Assembly (NCBI RefSeq): GCF_015680235.1
Contig: NZ_JADLJL010000020.1
Location: 28,064-92,063, forward strand
Origin: Pseudomonas guariconensis
GTDB taxonomy: Bacteria > Pseudomonadota > Gammaproteobacteria > Pseudomonadales > Pseudomonadaceae
Direction: 5' to 3'
Length of the DNA: 64,000 nt
A model generated the notes under the pieces. The model had not been told where the DNA came from and ran no database searches. It saw only the letters and a list, made by a program, of their open reading frames with translations. Shown piece by piece: positions 1-9,035 of this stretch. A program made the translations under genes and the position numbers. The number at the start of each line of letters is the position of its first letter. Positions within the stretch are counted from its first letter, which is position 1.

Positions 1-39
1 GTCAGCCCAGCCGCGAACCGATTCGCTGACAGGTACTCC

Positions 40-63
40 CATCGGGCACTCGGGTGCCCGATG
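40..63. other. Perfect 10-bp hairpin upstream of the MFS gene
   Basis: Arms at 40-49 and 54-63 are exact reverse complements around a 4-base loop. The following bases (CTCTCTAAAT) do not form a U-run, so this is either a weak terminator of a gene lying left of the window or a protein-binding palindrome. The rest of positions 1-113 holds no gene. Confidence 0.4.
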
Positions 64-113
64 CTCTCTAAATAACAACAATCAGGCGTGCACGACATGC
101 CAAGAGGCTGGTT

Positions 114-1481
114 ATGGACCATCAAGTTGTCGACCCCGTGCGCGATTCGGCTTTTGAGGATCGCACCTATCGCAAAGTCATCGTACGAATCCTGCCGGTC
201 CTGCTGCTGTGTTACATGGCGGCCTATCTCGACCGGGTGAATATCGGCTTCGCGAAACTGAGCATGCTGGAGGACCTGCAGTTCAGTAATACGGTCTACG
301 CCCTGGGCGCGAGCATTTTCTTCTGGGGCTACTTTCTGTTCGAGGTGCCGAGCAACCTGTTGTTGCATCGATATGGGGCGCGGTTCTGGATCGCCCGCAT
401 CATGCTGAGTTGGGCCATCATCTCCATGGCTGTGGCCTTTACCCAGCCACTGGCCGCATTCTTCCATGTCGAGTCCAGCACCATGTTCTATGTGCTGCGC
501 TTCCTGCTCGGTATCTGTGAGGCCGGCTTCTTCCCAGGGGTGATTCTTTACCTCAACTACTGGTTCCCGACCCATCGGCAAAGCCGGGTGATGTCGGGTT
601 TCCTGATGGCAATGCCTGTCAGCCTGACGCTCGGGGGCATTTTGTCTGGTTGGCTCATGACCAGCATGGATGGTTGGCACGGTATGGCGGGCTGGCAGTG
701 GATGCTGCTGGTCGAGGGTGTACCGTCGGTGATCATGGCGGCCATCGTCTACTGCTGCCTGTGCGACAACATCGACAAGGCGGCCTGGTTGTCCCCGCAG
801 GAAAAGGCGCTGCTCAAAGCCAACTTGAAGCTAGAGGCGCACGGCAAGGTTTCACGCCTCAAAGATGTCCTCTTCAGCCCACGTGTCTGGCTGCTGGTAT
901 TCATCCTGCTCACTTTCAACACAGGTTTTTATGGCCTGGCCTTCTGGATGCCGTCGATCATCAAGAGCGCGGGAGTGACCAGCAGCCTGGAAATCGGTTT
1001 GCTGACGGCTATCCCTTACGGCGTGGCAGTGCTCGCCATGTTCCTCAACGCACGCCACTCCAATCGCACGGGCGAACGTCGGCTGCACGCCGCGATCCCG
1101 GCGTTCATCGGTGGCTGCGGGCTGATCCTCAGCGCCGCTTTCGCACAGAACGTTGTCCTTTCCATCGTGTTCCTGACCGTGGCGGCATCCGGGGTGCTTA
1201 GCCTGATGCCCATCTTCTGGACGCTGCCGGGCACGGTGCTCTCAGGTGTCGCAGCGGCGGCAGGCATTGGCATGATCAACGCGTTCGGCAACCTGTCCGG
1301 TTTCACCGGTTCGATGATTACAGCAGTGGCCGAGAACCTCACCGGCGACATCAACAACGGCACCTATGTGCTGGGCCTGTGCTTGTTCATCAGTGGCGCA
1401 TTGATCATGGCGATTCCCGCCGCGATGTTGAAGCGACCCGACTCGCAGCCCCGTGCACAGTTGAACCTGGAGACAGCATGA
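114..1481 (+). CDS. MFS transporter, anion:cation symporter family
   Basis: This 455-residue inner-membrane permease has the hydrophobic pattern of a 12-helix major facilitator. Near residue 41 is LDRVNIGFA, and near 75 FEVPSNLLLHRYGAR, both typical of the anion:cation symporter (phthalate/hexuronate/tartrate permease) branch. It probably imports a small organic acid by proton symport. The ATG follows an AGAGG box by about six bases. The stop overlaps the start of the next gene (ATGA), so the two are translationally coupled and the substrate is plausibly a 2-keto or 2-hydroxy acid handled by that dehydrogenase. The exact substrate cannot be read from sequence. Confidence 0.88.
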   Translation: MDHQVVDPVRDSAFEDRTYRKVIVRILPVLLLCYMAAYLDRVNIGFAKLSMLEDLQFSNTVYALGASIFFWGYFLFEVPSNLLLHRYGARFWIARIMLSWAIISMAVAFTQPLAAFFHVESSTMFYVLRFLLGICEAGFFPGVILYLNYWFPTHRQSRVMSGFLMAMPVSLTLGGILSGWLMTSMDGWHGMAGWQWMLLVEGVPSVIMAAIVYCCLCDNIDKAAWLSPQEKALLKANLKLEAHGKVSRLKDVLFSPRVWLLVFILLTFNTGFYGLAFWMPSIIKSAGVTSSLEIGLLTAIPYGVAVLAMFLNARHSNRTGERRLHAAIPAFIGGCGLILSAAFAQNVVLSIVFLTVAASGVLSLMPIFWTLPGTVLSGVAAAAGIGMINAFGNLSGFTGSMITAVAENLTGDINNGTYVLGLCLFISGALIMAIPAAMLKRPDSQPRAQLNLETA

Positions 1482-2416
1482 GCATCAACCACGGAACAAG
1501 CCTGCGCCAGGCGCTGCTGATGTTGGCGCCGTTGCTCGACCAGCACGAAAGCCAGCTCGCCCAGCAGTTCGACCTGGTACGCGCTTTTGATCCACATGCT
1601 CTGGAGGCTGTTCTAGCCGACCGGCCGGAACGTTTCCGTGCGCTGGTGACCAACGGCGTGGTGGGGGTGCCAACCCCAGTCATGCGCACACTGGTCAACC
1701 TTTCACTGATCGCTGTGAACGGTGTGGGCGTTGATGGCATTGATCTGGACCAGGCGAACGCCCGCGGCATTCTGGTTGAGACGACGGTCGATCTCCTCAC
1801 GGATGCCGTGGCCGACCAGGCTGTAGCTTTGCTCTTGTGCCTGCTGCGCCAGGTTTGCGTGGCTGACCGCTTCGTCCGGGCCGGCAGCTGGCGCGAGGGC
1901 GCCTTCCCCTTGCTAGGCACCACGTTGCGCGGGCAGCGTGTCGGCATCATAGGCCTTGGCCGTATCGGTCAAGCGATTGCCAGTCGCCTATTGCCGTTCG
2001 GCGTCAAGTTGGCGTATCACAACCGCAATGAGCTACAGGGCTGCAGTTACGCCTATCACCCCGACGCCCGCAGCCTGGCTGCGGACAGCGACATTCTTAT
2101 CGTCGCCGCCGCAGGCGGAAATGCGACGTCACGCCTGGTCAATGCGCCAGTGCTGGAAGCGCTTGGCGCGAAAGGGGTGATCGTAAACGTGGCGCGGGGA
2201 AGCGTGATCGACGAAGCGGAGCTGGTTGCTCGATTGCAGGATCGGCGACTTGCGGGGGCAGCCTTGGACGTGTTTGCAGATGAACCGCAAGTGCCCCCCA
2301 GCTTGTTTGACCTGGATAACGTAGTGCTTCAGCCGCACATAGGCAGCGCTACGCTGCAGACCAGGAGGGCGATGGGCGACTGCGTTGTCAATGCGGTTTG
2401 TCGCAGTATGCTTTGA
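1478..2416 (+). CDS. D-isomer-specific 2-hydroxyacid dehydrogenase (GhrB/2-ketogluconate reductase type)
   Basis: A 312-residue cytosolic NAD(P)-dependent oxidoreductase that interconverts 2-keto and D-2-hydroxy acids. Visible signatures are the Rossmann loop GLGRIGQAIA (about residues 155-164), the catalytic Arg in NVARGSVIDE, the Glu in DVFADEP, and the His in LQPHIGSAT, so the R-E-H catalytic triad is complete. I chose the ATG at 1478 because it overlaps the permease stop by four bases; the reading frame is open further upstream, inside the permease gene. Coupling to the permease suggests reduction or oxidation of an imported organic acid such as glyoxylate, hydroxypyruvate or 2-ketogluconate. 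The precise substrate is inferred only. Confidence 0.88.
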   Translation: MSINHGTSLRQALLMLAPLLDQHESQLAQQFDLVRAFDPHALEAVLADRPERFRALVTNGVVGVPTPVMRTLVNLSLIAVNGVGVDGIDLDQANARGILVETTVDLLTDAVADQAVALLLCLLRQVCVADRFVRAGSWREGAFPLLGTTLRGQRVGIIGLGRIGQAIASRLLPFGVKLAYHNRNELQGCSYAYHPDARSLAADSDILIVAAAGGNATSRLVNAPVLEALGAKGVIVNVARGSVIDEAELVARLQDRRLAGAALDVFADEPQVPPSLFDLDNVVLQPHIGSATLQTRRAMGDCVVNAVCRSML

Positions 2417-2495
2417 AGGCGATCACACAGCCCTGAGGAATTGCACCTGTAGCAAGCCCGCACTTTGCCTTCCAGGAACCGACTAGAGGCCCGTT

Positions 2496-2939
2496 ATGAC
2501 CGATGACAGCAACGATGACCGTCCACTCTACCAAGCGGCCTGCCATTGCGGGACTGTCCGCTTTACCGTGCGCCTGACCGATGGTTTGCGTACCGCGCGC
2601 AGGTGTAACTGCTCGCTCTGTCGTATGCGGGGTGCCGTAGCGGTATCGGCCAACCTGAACGACCTCACGGTCACCCAGGGGAAAGAGGCGCTCACCCTCT
2701 ATCAGTTCAATACACGCGAAGCAAAGCATTACTTCTGCTCCAAGTGCGGCATCTACACGTTCCACCAACGCCGTTCTGCGCCGGACCAGTACGGCGTCAA
2801 CGTGGCGTGTATCGAGGGAATGAGCCCGTTCGACTTCCCGGAAGTGCCTGTCAATGAGGGCCGTAATCATCCCAAAGACCGCGTGGAGGGCGGCTCAGGC
2901 ATTGCCGGGTGGCTGCGTTATGCGCGACATGTTGAGTGA
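2496..2939 (+). CDS. GFA-family (CENP-V/GFA domain) zinc protein
   Basis: A 147-residue protein of the glutathione-dependent formaldehyde-activating enzyme/CENP-V fold. The Cys ligands expected for two structural zinc sites are visible: CHCG near residue 17, CNCSLC near residue 38, and CSKC near residue 83. Many members have no proven formaldehyde activity, and this gene sits apart from any frmA/adhC partner, so the catalytic role is uncertain. It has its own spacing from the upstream dehydrogenase gene (79 bases). The family call is firm; function is not. Confidence 0.85.
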   Translation: MTDDSNDDRPLYQAACHCGTVRFTVRLTDGLRTARRCNCSLCRMRGAVAVSANLNDLTVTQGKEALTLYQFNTREAKHYFCSKCGIYTFHQRRSAPDQYGVNVACIEGMSPFDFPEVPVNEGRNHPKDRVEGGSGIAGWLRYARHVE

Positions 2940-3073
2940 CTTCGTGGCCTCAAAAGGTCACTCATAACAGGCCTGCGACGGCGCAAGTTTTCGGATGTGT
3001 TTTCGCCCCAGCGGACGATACTTCTCTATACGCAGGCGTGTTCCTGGTGGCGCACGCCGCTAGGAGGTGTCTG

Positions 3074-4003
3074 ATGAACAAACTGACAATCGTGGGTGCC
3101 GGACTGGTCGGCGAGGCGGCAGCGCAAATCATCGCTCGGGATGAGTTATGCCGTGAGCTGGTGTTGATGGACGTTCAGGGTGAGCTGGCGCAGGGGAAGG
3201 CGCTGGATGTGTGGCAGGCTGCTGTAGAGTCCGGGTCTGATACCCGTGTCTACGGCGGGGCCAACGCCCAGATGCTGGAGGGCTCCGAGCTGGTGGTCAT
3301 CACTGCAGGCGTTCCGCGCAAGCCAGGCCAGTCGCGTCAGGATGTGCTGAGTACCAACTTGCCCATCCTCGACAGCATCATGGCCGATATCAAACAGCAT
3401 GCACCTACGGCAACGGTGCTGGTGGTGTCCAACCCAGTCGACGTGCTCACTTACCGGGCCTGGAGCATCAGCGGCCTGGGGCGCGACAAGGTGTTCGGGC
3501 AGGCCGGCGTGTTGGACACTGCCCGCATGAAGTGCTTCATCGCCGAGCAAACCGGGTTTTCGGCCCGGGACATCACGGCGCTGGTGCTGGGCGGGCATGG
3601 TGACAGCATGGTGCCGCTGATGCGCTACTGCCAGATCGGCTCGGTGCCGTTGTCGCACTTCTTGAGCAATGAGCAGATCGAGCAAATTGTCGAGCGTACG
3701 CGCAAAGGTGGGGGTGAGATCCTCGGCCTGAAGAAACTGGGCAGCGCCTGCGATGCGCCGGGTGTGGCCATTGCCCAGATGGTCGATGCGATCGCCAATC
3801 GACGAAACCGCATTTTGCCGGCGGTGGCCATTTTGCAGGGCGAGTACGGGCGTCACGACATCGCCATGGGCGTGCCTTGTGTACTGGCAGAGCAGGGACT
3901 GGCGCGGGTGATCGAGTTGCCGCTGGATGTGCAGGAGCAGGTGATGTTTGACCACTCTGCAGATCAGGTGGCGCGGGATATTGCTGAGATGAAAGCGTTG
4001 TGA
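3074..4003 (+). CDS. mdh: Malate dehydrogenase, lactate-dehydrogenase-like (NAD-dependent)
   Basis: A 309-residue cytosolic oxidoreductase interconverting malate and oxaloacetate. The N-terminus carries the NAD loop GAGLVG. PRKPGQSR has Arg at the substrate-discriminating position, where lactate dehydrogenases have Gln, which favours malate. NPVDVLTYRAW and the catalytic His in LGGHGDS are present. I chose the ATG at 3074, preceded by TAGGAGGTG, because the open frame upstream lacks family similarity. Pseudomonads normally rely on a membrane-bound malate:quinone oxidoreductase, so this is an accessory NAD enzyme. It follows the GFA gene by 134 bases and shows no clear operon partner. Confidence 0.85.
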   Translation: MNKLTIVGAGLVGEAAAQIIARDELCRELVLMDVQGELAQGKALDVWQAAVESGSDTRVYGGANAQMLEGSELVVITAGVPRKPGQSRQDVLSTNLPILDSIMADIKQHAPTATVLVVSNPVDVLTYRAWSISGLGRDKVFGQAGVLDTARMKCFIAEQTGFSARDITALVLGGHGDSMVPLMRYCQIGSVPLSHFLSNEQIEQIVERTRKGGGEILGLKKLGSACDAPGVAIAQMVDAIANRRNRILPAVAILQGEYGRHDIAMGVPCVLAEQGLARVIELPLDVQEQVMFDHSADQVARDIAEMKAL

Positions 4004-4676
4004 GTGAGGTAGGGGTTGGGTGCTGACGATTAAGATCCGGGCGGAATGGGCACGGGGAGCGAGTCAATGTATCAGCCGGGGTGCTGCCCTATGTCTGGGT
4101 AATAGCTGCTGCTGCCAGCCTGCGGATGTCTTCAGGCAAGTCCAGCGGCAGCGGCAATACCACCAGTGAGTTGCGCGTGGCGGCGCTGAAGATTTACCGC
4201 GCGTGGCTCGCTGGGCTCTCGGCGCAGTAGGTGCGCCGAGAGCAAACCGAGCAGCGGCGCCGCGGGCCGAATCCAGCTGATTGCCACGTCCGCGCTCTTC
4301 GTGCAGCTTCTGGACCTGCGCAGGGCGTGCTTGTTGGAAGGGAATGGTTTCATGTTAGACGCCTGATATGCCCCACAGGAATATCATTTGTCAGTGGCAT
4401 ACCGAAAATAATGTTAGTTCCGAATAGCGCAACGCCCCAAAAAATGGGGCTCTGTGAGGTATTTGTTGGGCCGGGGTAAGTTGAAATGTGTCCGTATCTA
4501 TCTGTTTTTTCTGATTATTAATTTATTGGCCAACTTGCTTGGAATACCAGTTGGAACGCTGTGTGGTCTGGATTCCGATGGAGGTGCTTTTTGAGCACTT
4601 TTTTGTGCGGCAGCAAACAGATTGGCAGTTCCGGTATTCAATCAACACCGGGACGTGGGTAGGCATGGGGGCCGGA
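4004..4676. other. Gene-poor stretch at the left edge of the accessory region
   Basis: About 670 bases with no convincing gene. Open frames of 73-82 codons exist on both strands around 4132-4479 but lack a good ribosome binding site, recognisable motif or neighbour support. Composition falls from GC-rich at 4080-4340 to distinctly AT-rich at 4360-4620, consistent with a junction between unrelated DNA segments or a decayed gene. No tRNA, insertion-sequence ends or clear terminator was recognised. Confidence 0.4.
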
Positions 4677-5879
4677 TCAATTCGGTTTGGCTACCGTCGC
4701 AGCATTCTTGCTTAATACAGGAGCGGCTACATGCACCTTGGCCTCGGACAAGGCAATACAGCGATGTGCGTAGCTGTCGATCTCTTTCAAAGCGATATTT
4801 CGGTAGCTAGCGGGACAGATCAACAACATATCGCCGAAGCGGAACTGACGAAACCCCCTGACGCTGTACAAACCATTCGGCCCCTCGTAGCTCTCCAGTT
4901 GCCACGGGGAGCTACTGAATACCTCCTTCGGATAATCCTTTTCGTTCAACACATAGCTCAGCTCGGTATTGTCCCTGATTTTGATCAGATTGGCGGCGGA
5001 ATAAACCCACAGGTCCAAGAGGGCCGGCAACAGCATGGCATTGACGAAGATGCACCCGAGCAGCACCAGTGCGGCTCGGCCGGTGCGCTGCATCGCATTG
5101 CCGTTTGTCAAATAAAAGACGAGGACTGGCGCTAGGTAGAGGCACATTATCAATAAGCAGAGGGCGATAGCCCCGAATGCCTCTTCGTCGCTCTCTCCGC
5201 CTCGCCACGTCATGATGGTTAGCTGGGCGGGCATGACTCCACTCACCGAAGTAAACGCGAGCAACGTACCTAGCCAGCCAACGAGGGCTGTGTAATAGAG
5301 TTTGCGATGCGAGGGTTTGCGGGGACCAGGCGGCAGCTCCAGTACTTTGTTGTGCAGGGGCGCATCGCGGCGAAGCAGAACTATCACGGCACAAGCGGCA
5401 GCGACTACGACGATAGGGAAGAAGTAGCCTGGGGCCATGGTGTAATCAAAGAGGGCCCCCAGCAGGTTGAGCGATAGCAGTAAGTAGCCCCCGCCTACGA
5501 TGAGGCCAAAGCGTAAGGCGAGCCTCTTTTCCAACTCTCTGTCAACGGTGCATACAGACATGCTCAACGTGAAGACCAAAGACGGCACCGATACGATGAG
5601 CAGCAGCGACGCGAGTATCAGCAGGCTGAAGAATAACCAGGCGACGAGGTTCGAAGGGTTCCCTAACGAACTCAGGATCAACTCGGGGTGATGGATTACC
5701 CAGAGGTACTTGGTGAGGAGTGAGATTGAGATAAGCGTTGAAACTACCGGCAGCCACCATTTGATATCGGCGAGGAGTTTGAATAATGCTTGCCGGGGGC
5801 TGCTGGAGGCGGAGGGGCCGGGCGGTGAAGCGGGGGATGGGTTTTGAGGGATGGTTGTGGGGGGAGATACGGGTGCCAT
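4677..5879 (-). CDS. Multi-spanning membrane protein of unknown function
   Basis: I do not recognise this 400-residue protein. The first ~30 residues are rich in Pro and Ser and presumably cytosolic. They are followed by about seven to eight hydrophobic segments, for example around residues 43-62, 73-100, 130-150, 160-178, 205-225, 240-265 and 275-295. A soluble C-terminal tail of about 100 residues contains WQLESYEGPNGLYSVRGF and two Cys (ICPAS, HRCIAL). The ATG at 5879 has AGGAAG upstream and is preferred to a TTG further out. It reads leftwards like the defence genes to its right but is separated from them by about 310 bases. It may be an island passenger. Confidence 0.6.
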   Translation of the reverse strand: MAPVSPPTTIPQNPSPASPPGPSASSSPRQALFKLLADIKWWLPVVSTLISISLLTKYLWVIHHPELILSSLGNPSNLVAWLFFSLLILASLLLIVSVPSLVFTLSMSVCTVDRELEKRLALRFGLIVGGGYLLLSLNLLGALFDYTMAPGYFFPIVVVAAACAVIVLLRRDAPLHNKVLELPPGPRKPSHRKLYYTALVGWLGTLLAFTSVSGVMPAQLTIMTWRGGESDEEAFGAIALCLLIMCLYLAPVLVFYLTNGNAMQRTGRAALVLLGCIFVNAMLLPALLDLWVYSAANLIKIRDNTELSYVLNEKDYPKEVFSSSPWQLESYEGPNGLYSVRGFRQFRFGDMLLICPASYRNIALKEIDSYAHRCIALSEAKVHVAAPVLSKNAATVAKPN

Positions 5880-6189
5880 GAGCGTGTGTTTCTTCCTAGT
5901 TTTCGTGGTTCTGAACACAAGGTAAAGTCTCGGGAATCTTTGTATCTGATTATTCAAATCATCTAGGGTGGGCCCGAATTGAGCAGAGTGCCTAGTCTGT
6001 TTCCTGTCAACGAGTCAGAAGCACGGCACGCCCAAGAATAGAGCCTGCCGTATCCACCAATTTCTTAGCCAGGATGAATTCCGCGACCGTGCGCCTGACT
6101 TGCTATCCGTTTGGCTGAGCAGATTACAGGTGGTGATTGAGATCGCTAGGTGCCAGAGCCGATATCCTGTCCGCAAATGAGTCGAATGA
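5880..6189. other. Non-coding gap between membrane protein and nuclease genes
   Basis: A 310-base gap. It must hold the promoter of the membrane-protein gene and the end of the transcript carrying the nuclease gene, but I see no strong terminator hairpin, repeat or RNA gene. The frames open on the other strand lack support. Confidence 0.4.
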
Positions 6190-7278
6190 TCATTGCGCCT
6201 TGTTGAACAAACGCACCTTCAACCGCTCTATCGTCCAACGCCACTTGGGTGTGGTTGGGCGGCAGACGGTGTTTTGGTTGCCGAACAGACCGACTTCCTT
6301 TATGGCCTGTTCAACTGGCACGGTCTGCAGCCATGCCACAGGCACGAAGTACTCGCACAGCGCTGGGTCGTTGCTGTATTCGGCGTGGTAGGTACCACGT
6401 TTGGCGGCTTGCAGCACCGGCGTGTCGACGCCGTTGTAGGGCACGGTGAAGTCTGCCGCCGCTGTGGCCCGCCCGGTTACGCGGCCGACGCCGACGTAGC
6501 CCTGCTGCGGAATGTTGACCCACACCCGGTCGCCGGGGGCGAGCATCTTCAGGCTGTTGCTGTACCAAGTGCCGCCACCGCCACAGATAAATCCAAAGGC
6601 TTGCGCATCCAGCCAGGAACGTGTGGAACTGTGGCCAAACGAGCAATAGAACTCACCATTCCACGGCTCGCTCGGGCCATCGTTGCGGGTGTTGCTGGCA
6701 TTGGCCTGGGTTTCCACAGGGTCGAGCAGCCAGGAGCGGCTGATCAGCTGTTGCGCGCCGAATTGAAACACCTGAAAGCACAGCACGTTGATGGCGATAT
6801 CCCGCTCGCTGAGGTACGCCACGATACGCTCGGTGCTGGCGTCCAGCCCGGACGCGACGATGATGATCTGGTGGCTTTGGTTGAGCGCCTCTTCATCCAG
6901 CGGCAGGCCGAAGTAGGCATGAAAGTCCGCCGCCAAATCGGCGTTCTGGCGATAGCGTTTGTAGATGGCGGCAATATCCTCGGCGGCCAGTTTTTCCACC
7001 CAAGAGGCATAGTCCAGCGCCTGCGCCACCACATCACGTGGGGTGCGGTCGCGCTTGAGTTCGATCAGCACTAGGGAGGCATCCGGGGCGATGGCCAGCA
7101 GATCGATCCGTCCTCCTAGTCCAGTGCTTTCCTGACGGCCGATCAGCATCCATTCGTCCGACAGCAGCCGTGGAGCGCTGGCGATCATGTCTTCCAGCAA
7201 TTGCTCGCTGGGGAGGATGCACTCATTCAACTGGCTGGGTTGGCCACCGACCGTCCAGATTTGCGTTTTGATGGTCAT
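6190..7278 (-). CDS. Two-domain nuclease: NucS-like PD-(D/E)XK domain plus PUA/EVE-like domain
   Basis: A 362-residue protein. Residues ~20-190 resemble the NucS/DUF91 endonuclease-like fold: GRIDLLAI supplies Asp59, LIELK supplies Glu73 and Lys75, and Gln86 follows in RDVVAQALDY, giving a complete PD-(D/E)XK active site. Residues ~205-350 form a separate domain with a glycine-rich GFICGGGGTWYSNSL stretch and GDRVWVNIPQQGYVGVG, which reads like a PUA/EVE-type module of the kind that binds modified bases; that assignment is inference. The ATG follows AAGGA. It starts 35 bases beyond hsdS and is probably co-transcribed, suggesting an accessory or modification-dependent nuclease of the restriction locus. 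Confidence 0.72.
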   Translation of the reverse strand: MTIKTQIWTVGGQPSQLNECILPSEQLLEDMIASAPRLLSDEWMLIGRQESTGLGGRIDLLAIAPDASLVLIELKRDRTPRDVVAQALDYASWVEKLAAEDIAAIYKRYRQNADLAADFHAYFGLPLDEEALNQSHQIIIVASGLDASTERIVAYLSERDIAINVLCFQVFQFGAQQLISRSWLLDPVETQANASNTRNDGPSEPWNGEFYCSFGHSSTRSWLDAQAFGFICGGGGTWYSNSLKMLAPGDRVWVNIPQQGYVGVGRVTGRATAAADFTVPYNGVDTPVLQAAKRGTYHAEYSNDPALCEYFVPVAWLQTVPVEQAIKEVGLFGNQNTVCRPTTPKWRWTIERLKVRLFNKAQ

Positions 7279-7313
7279 GGCGTTGTCCTTAACGTAATGC
7301 AGCCTGCGAGCCG

Positions 7314-9035
7314 CTAGGCCACGGCTTGCTCAACCAGGGTGCTGGCCAGTTGTTCATTGAGTTGGCGGGCCTCGGTCAGGTGGGTTTTCAGTTGGTCGCA
7401 GAGGGCCATGAGTTGATCGACTTTGGCGGCGATGCGGTGTTGTTCGGCGAGGGGCGGTAGAGCAAAAGGCATGCTCGCGACTTGGTTCGTCGAAATATGT
7501 GGTACCCCGTTACTCCGCCCCGGATCAATGGAGTCGACGAAGAAGCGTGAATTTAGCCAAGCAGATAGATAACTGACGGTAACCGCACCCGCATACGGGG
7601 CTATTTTGGCTACCCGCTGTAGCAGTAGGCAGGGAAGGTCGGTACTGCGTATCACTGCATACTTCAGGCCTGTTGAAATAATCGGACGATCAAGCGTAAG
7701 GACGACATCATTCTCGGCTAGTGAGAAACCTTGGAATTCGGCCGCCTGCTCTTCCGAAATGCAGGCAGTTTCCTTCCAGTTGATTACTCCATGCGAAATG
7801 TTTACGTTGCGTAGTAACCGAACGCCCTCTGGCCGGAACCATTCGCTTTTGAAGGCGTAGCCATTAAGGAAGCTGAAAACCTCTGCTTTTCTCGCCCATT
7901 GCCAACCTTGTGGCAACTCATAAGCCCTTTCTTCTTCGCCGATTTCAGAAAGTACCTTCTGCTTCTTAATCTTGCCTTCGGCCACCAACCGCGCCTTTTC
8001 CTCAGCAATCCGCCCAAGCAATTCACCGGCCGGCTCCTCGCTGGGATCTTGTTGCACCAGTTTGCCCATCACGGCCAGTTGCAACAGGGTCTGTTTGAGG
8101 GCGTCGACGCTGGATTCAGTGGTGAACAGGGTGTGGAAGTGCTCGGCCAGGCGTTGCCAGTTGGTGGTGAAGTCGGTGGCGTCGTTAGCCTGGGTCAGGC
8201 TGTCGAGCAGTGCTTGTACCAGTTGGGCGTGGGCGCTTTCAGCATCGGCCTGCTGGGCTTCCAGGCGGTCGCAGAGGGCCATCAGCTCATCGACTTTGGC
8301 GACGATGCGGTGTTGTTCGGCTTCGGGCGGGAAAGGTATTAGGAATTGAGACAGCTTCCCAATACTTAGCCCTTCACGCGAGACCCCTACCTGCATATCC
8401 ATAACAGTCTGCTGGACCAGTTGCGAGACCAGGACTACATGAAGGAACGGCTGAATTTCGATTGAAACTGGCCGAATAATAGTTACGTGCTGGCTGACGT
8501 TACCTGTATCAAAGTCGGAAGGAACCGCGGCACAGCGCCCAATGGACGCGCCTGTGATATTGAAAAGCAGGTCACCTGCTTCAACATGTGTTCCTGACAT
8601 CTTATTGTGTGTTTCTTCAGGTATGAAAGCAACGTCATTTAGGCGAAGTCCTTCATTCCAAACGTTCTGAGATCGAAGAAACTTAACGCCGCCAGTCACG
8701 TAAGCCCGTTTCCCACCTAATGGAGTGCTACCAGCCCCAATTTTCTTAAGCAGGGAATCAAGCCGTACCCACTCCCAATGGTTGGGTACGGAAAATGGTA
8801 TTTCCTCCTCCGTAATTTTCGCCAGTGCCTTCTGCTTCTTAATCTTGCTCTCAGCTACTAGCCTCGCCTTCTCCTCGGCAATGTGCTTAAGCAACCGACT
8901 GGCCGGCTCATCACTCGGATCTTGCTGCACCAGCTTGCCACGGACCGCTAGTTCCAGGATCAGCTCACGCAGCTTCTTGATGCCATAAGGCGCATCGGCC
9001 AGCAGTCGCAGGTTATCGGTGAGCAAAGCCGTCAT
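7314..9035 (-). CDS. hsdS: Type I restriction-modification specificity subunit
   Basis: A 573-residue DNA-recognition subunit that binds two HsdM copies (methylase) and HsdR (restriction complex). It has two target recognition domains (about residues 90-240 and 380-530). Each is introduced by nearly the same conserved block: GKLVQQDPS with EEKARLVAESKIKKQK near residue 33, and GKLVQQDPS with EEKARLVAEGKIKKQK near residue 322. The conserved helices after each domain end in AEQHRI-type motifs. Its ATG overlaps the hsdM stop by four bases (ATGA), so translation is coupled. Target sequence cannot be predicted. Both halves look intact. Confidence 0.93.
   Translation of the reverse strand: MTALLTDNLRLLADAPYGIKKLRELILELAVRGKLVQQDPSDEPASRLLKHIAEEKARLVAESKIKKQKALAKITEEEIPFSVPNHWEWVRLDSLLKKIGAGSTPLGGKRAYVTGGVKFLRSQNVWNEGLRLNDVAFIPEETHNKMSGTHVEAGDLLFNITGASIGRCAAVPSDFDTGNVSQHVTIIRPVSIEIQPFLHVVLVSQLVQQTVMDMQVGVSREGLSIGKLSQFLIPFPPEAEQHRIVAKVDELMALCDRLEAQQADAESAHAQLVQALLDSLTQANDATDFTTNWQRLAEHFHTLFTTESSVDALKQTLLQLAVMGKLVQQDPSEEPAGELLGRIAEEKARLVAEGKIKKQKVLSEIGEEERAYELPQGWQWARKAEVFSFLNGYAFKSEWFRPEGVRLLRNVNISHGVINWKETACISEEQAAEFQGFSLAENDVVLTLDRPIISTGLKYAVIRSTDLPCLLLQRVAKIAPYAGAVTVSYLSAWLNSRFFVDSIDPGRSNGVPHISTNQVASMPFALPPLAEQHRIAAKVDQLMALCDQLKTHLTEARQLNEQLASTLVEQAVA

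Noticed and set aside
4132..4479. Short frames of 73-82 codons on both strands
   Set aside because: No ribosome binding site, no conserved pattern and conflicting strands; at best remnants.
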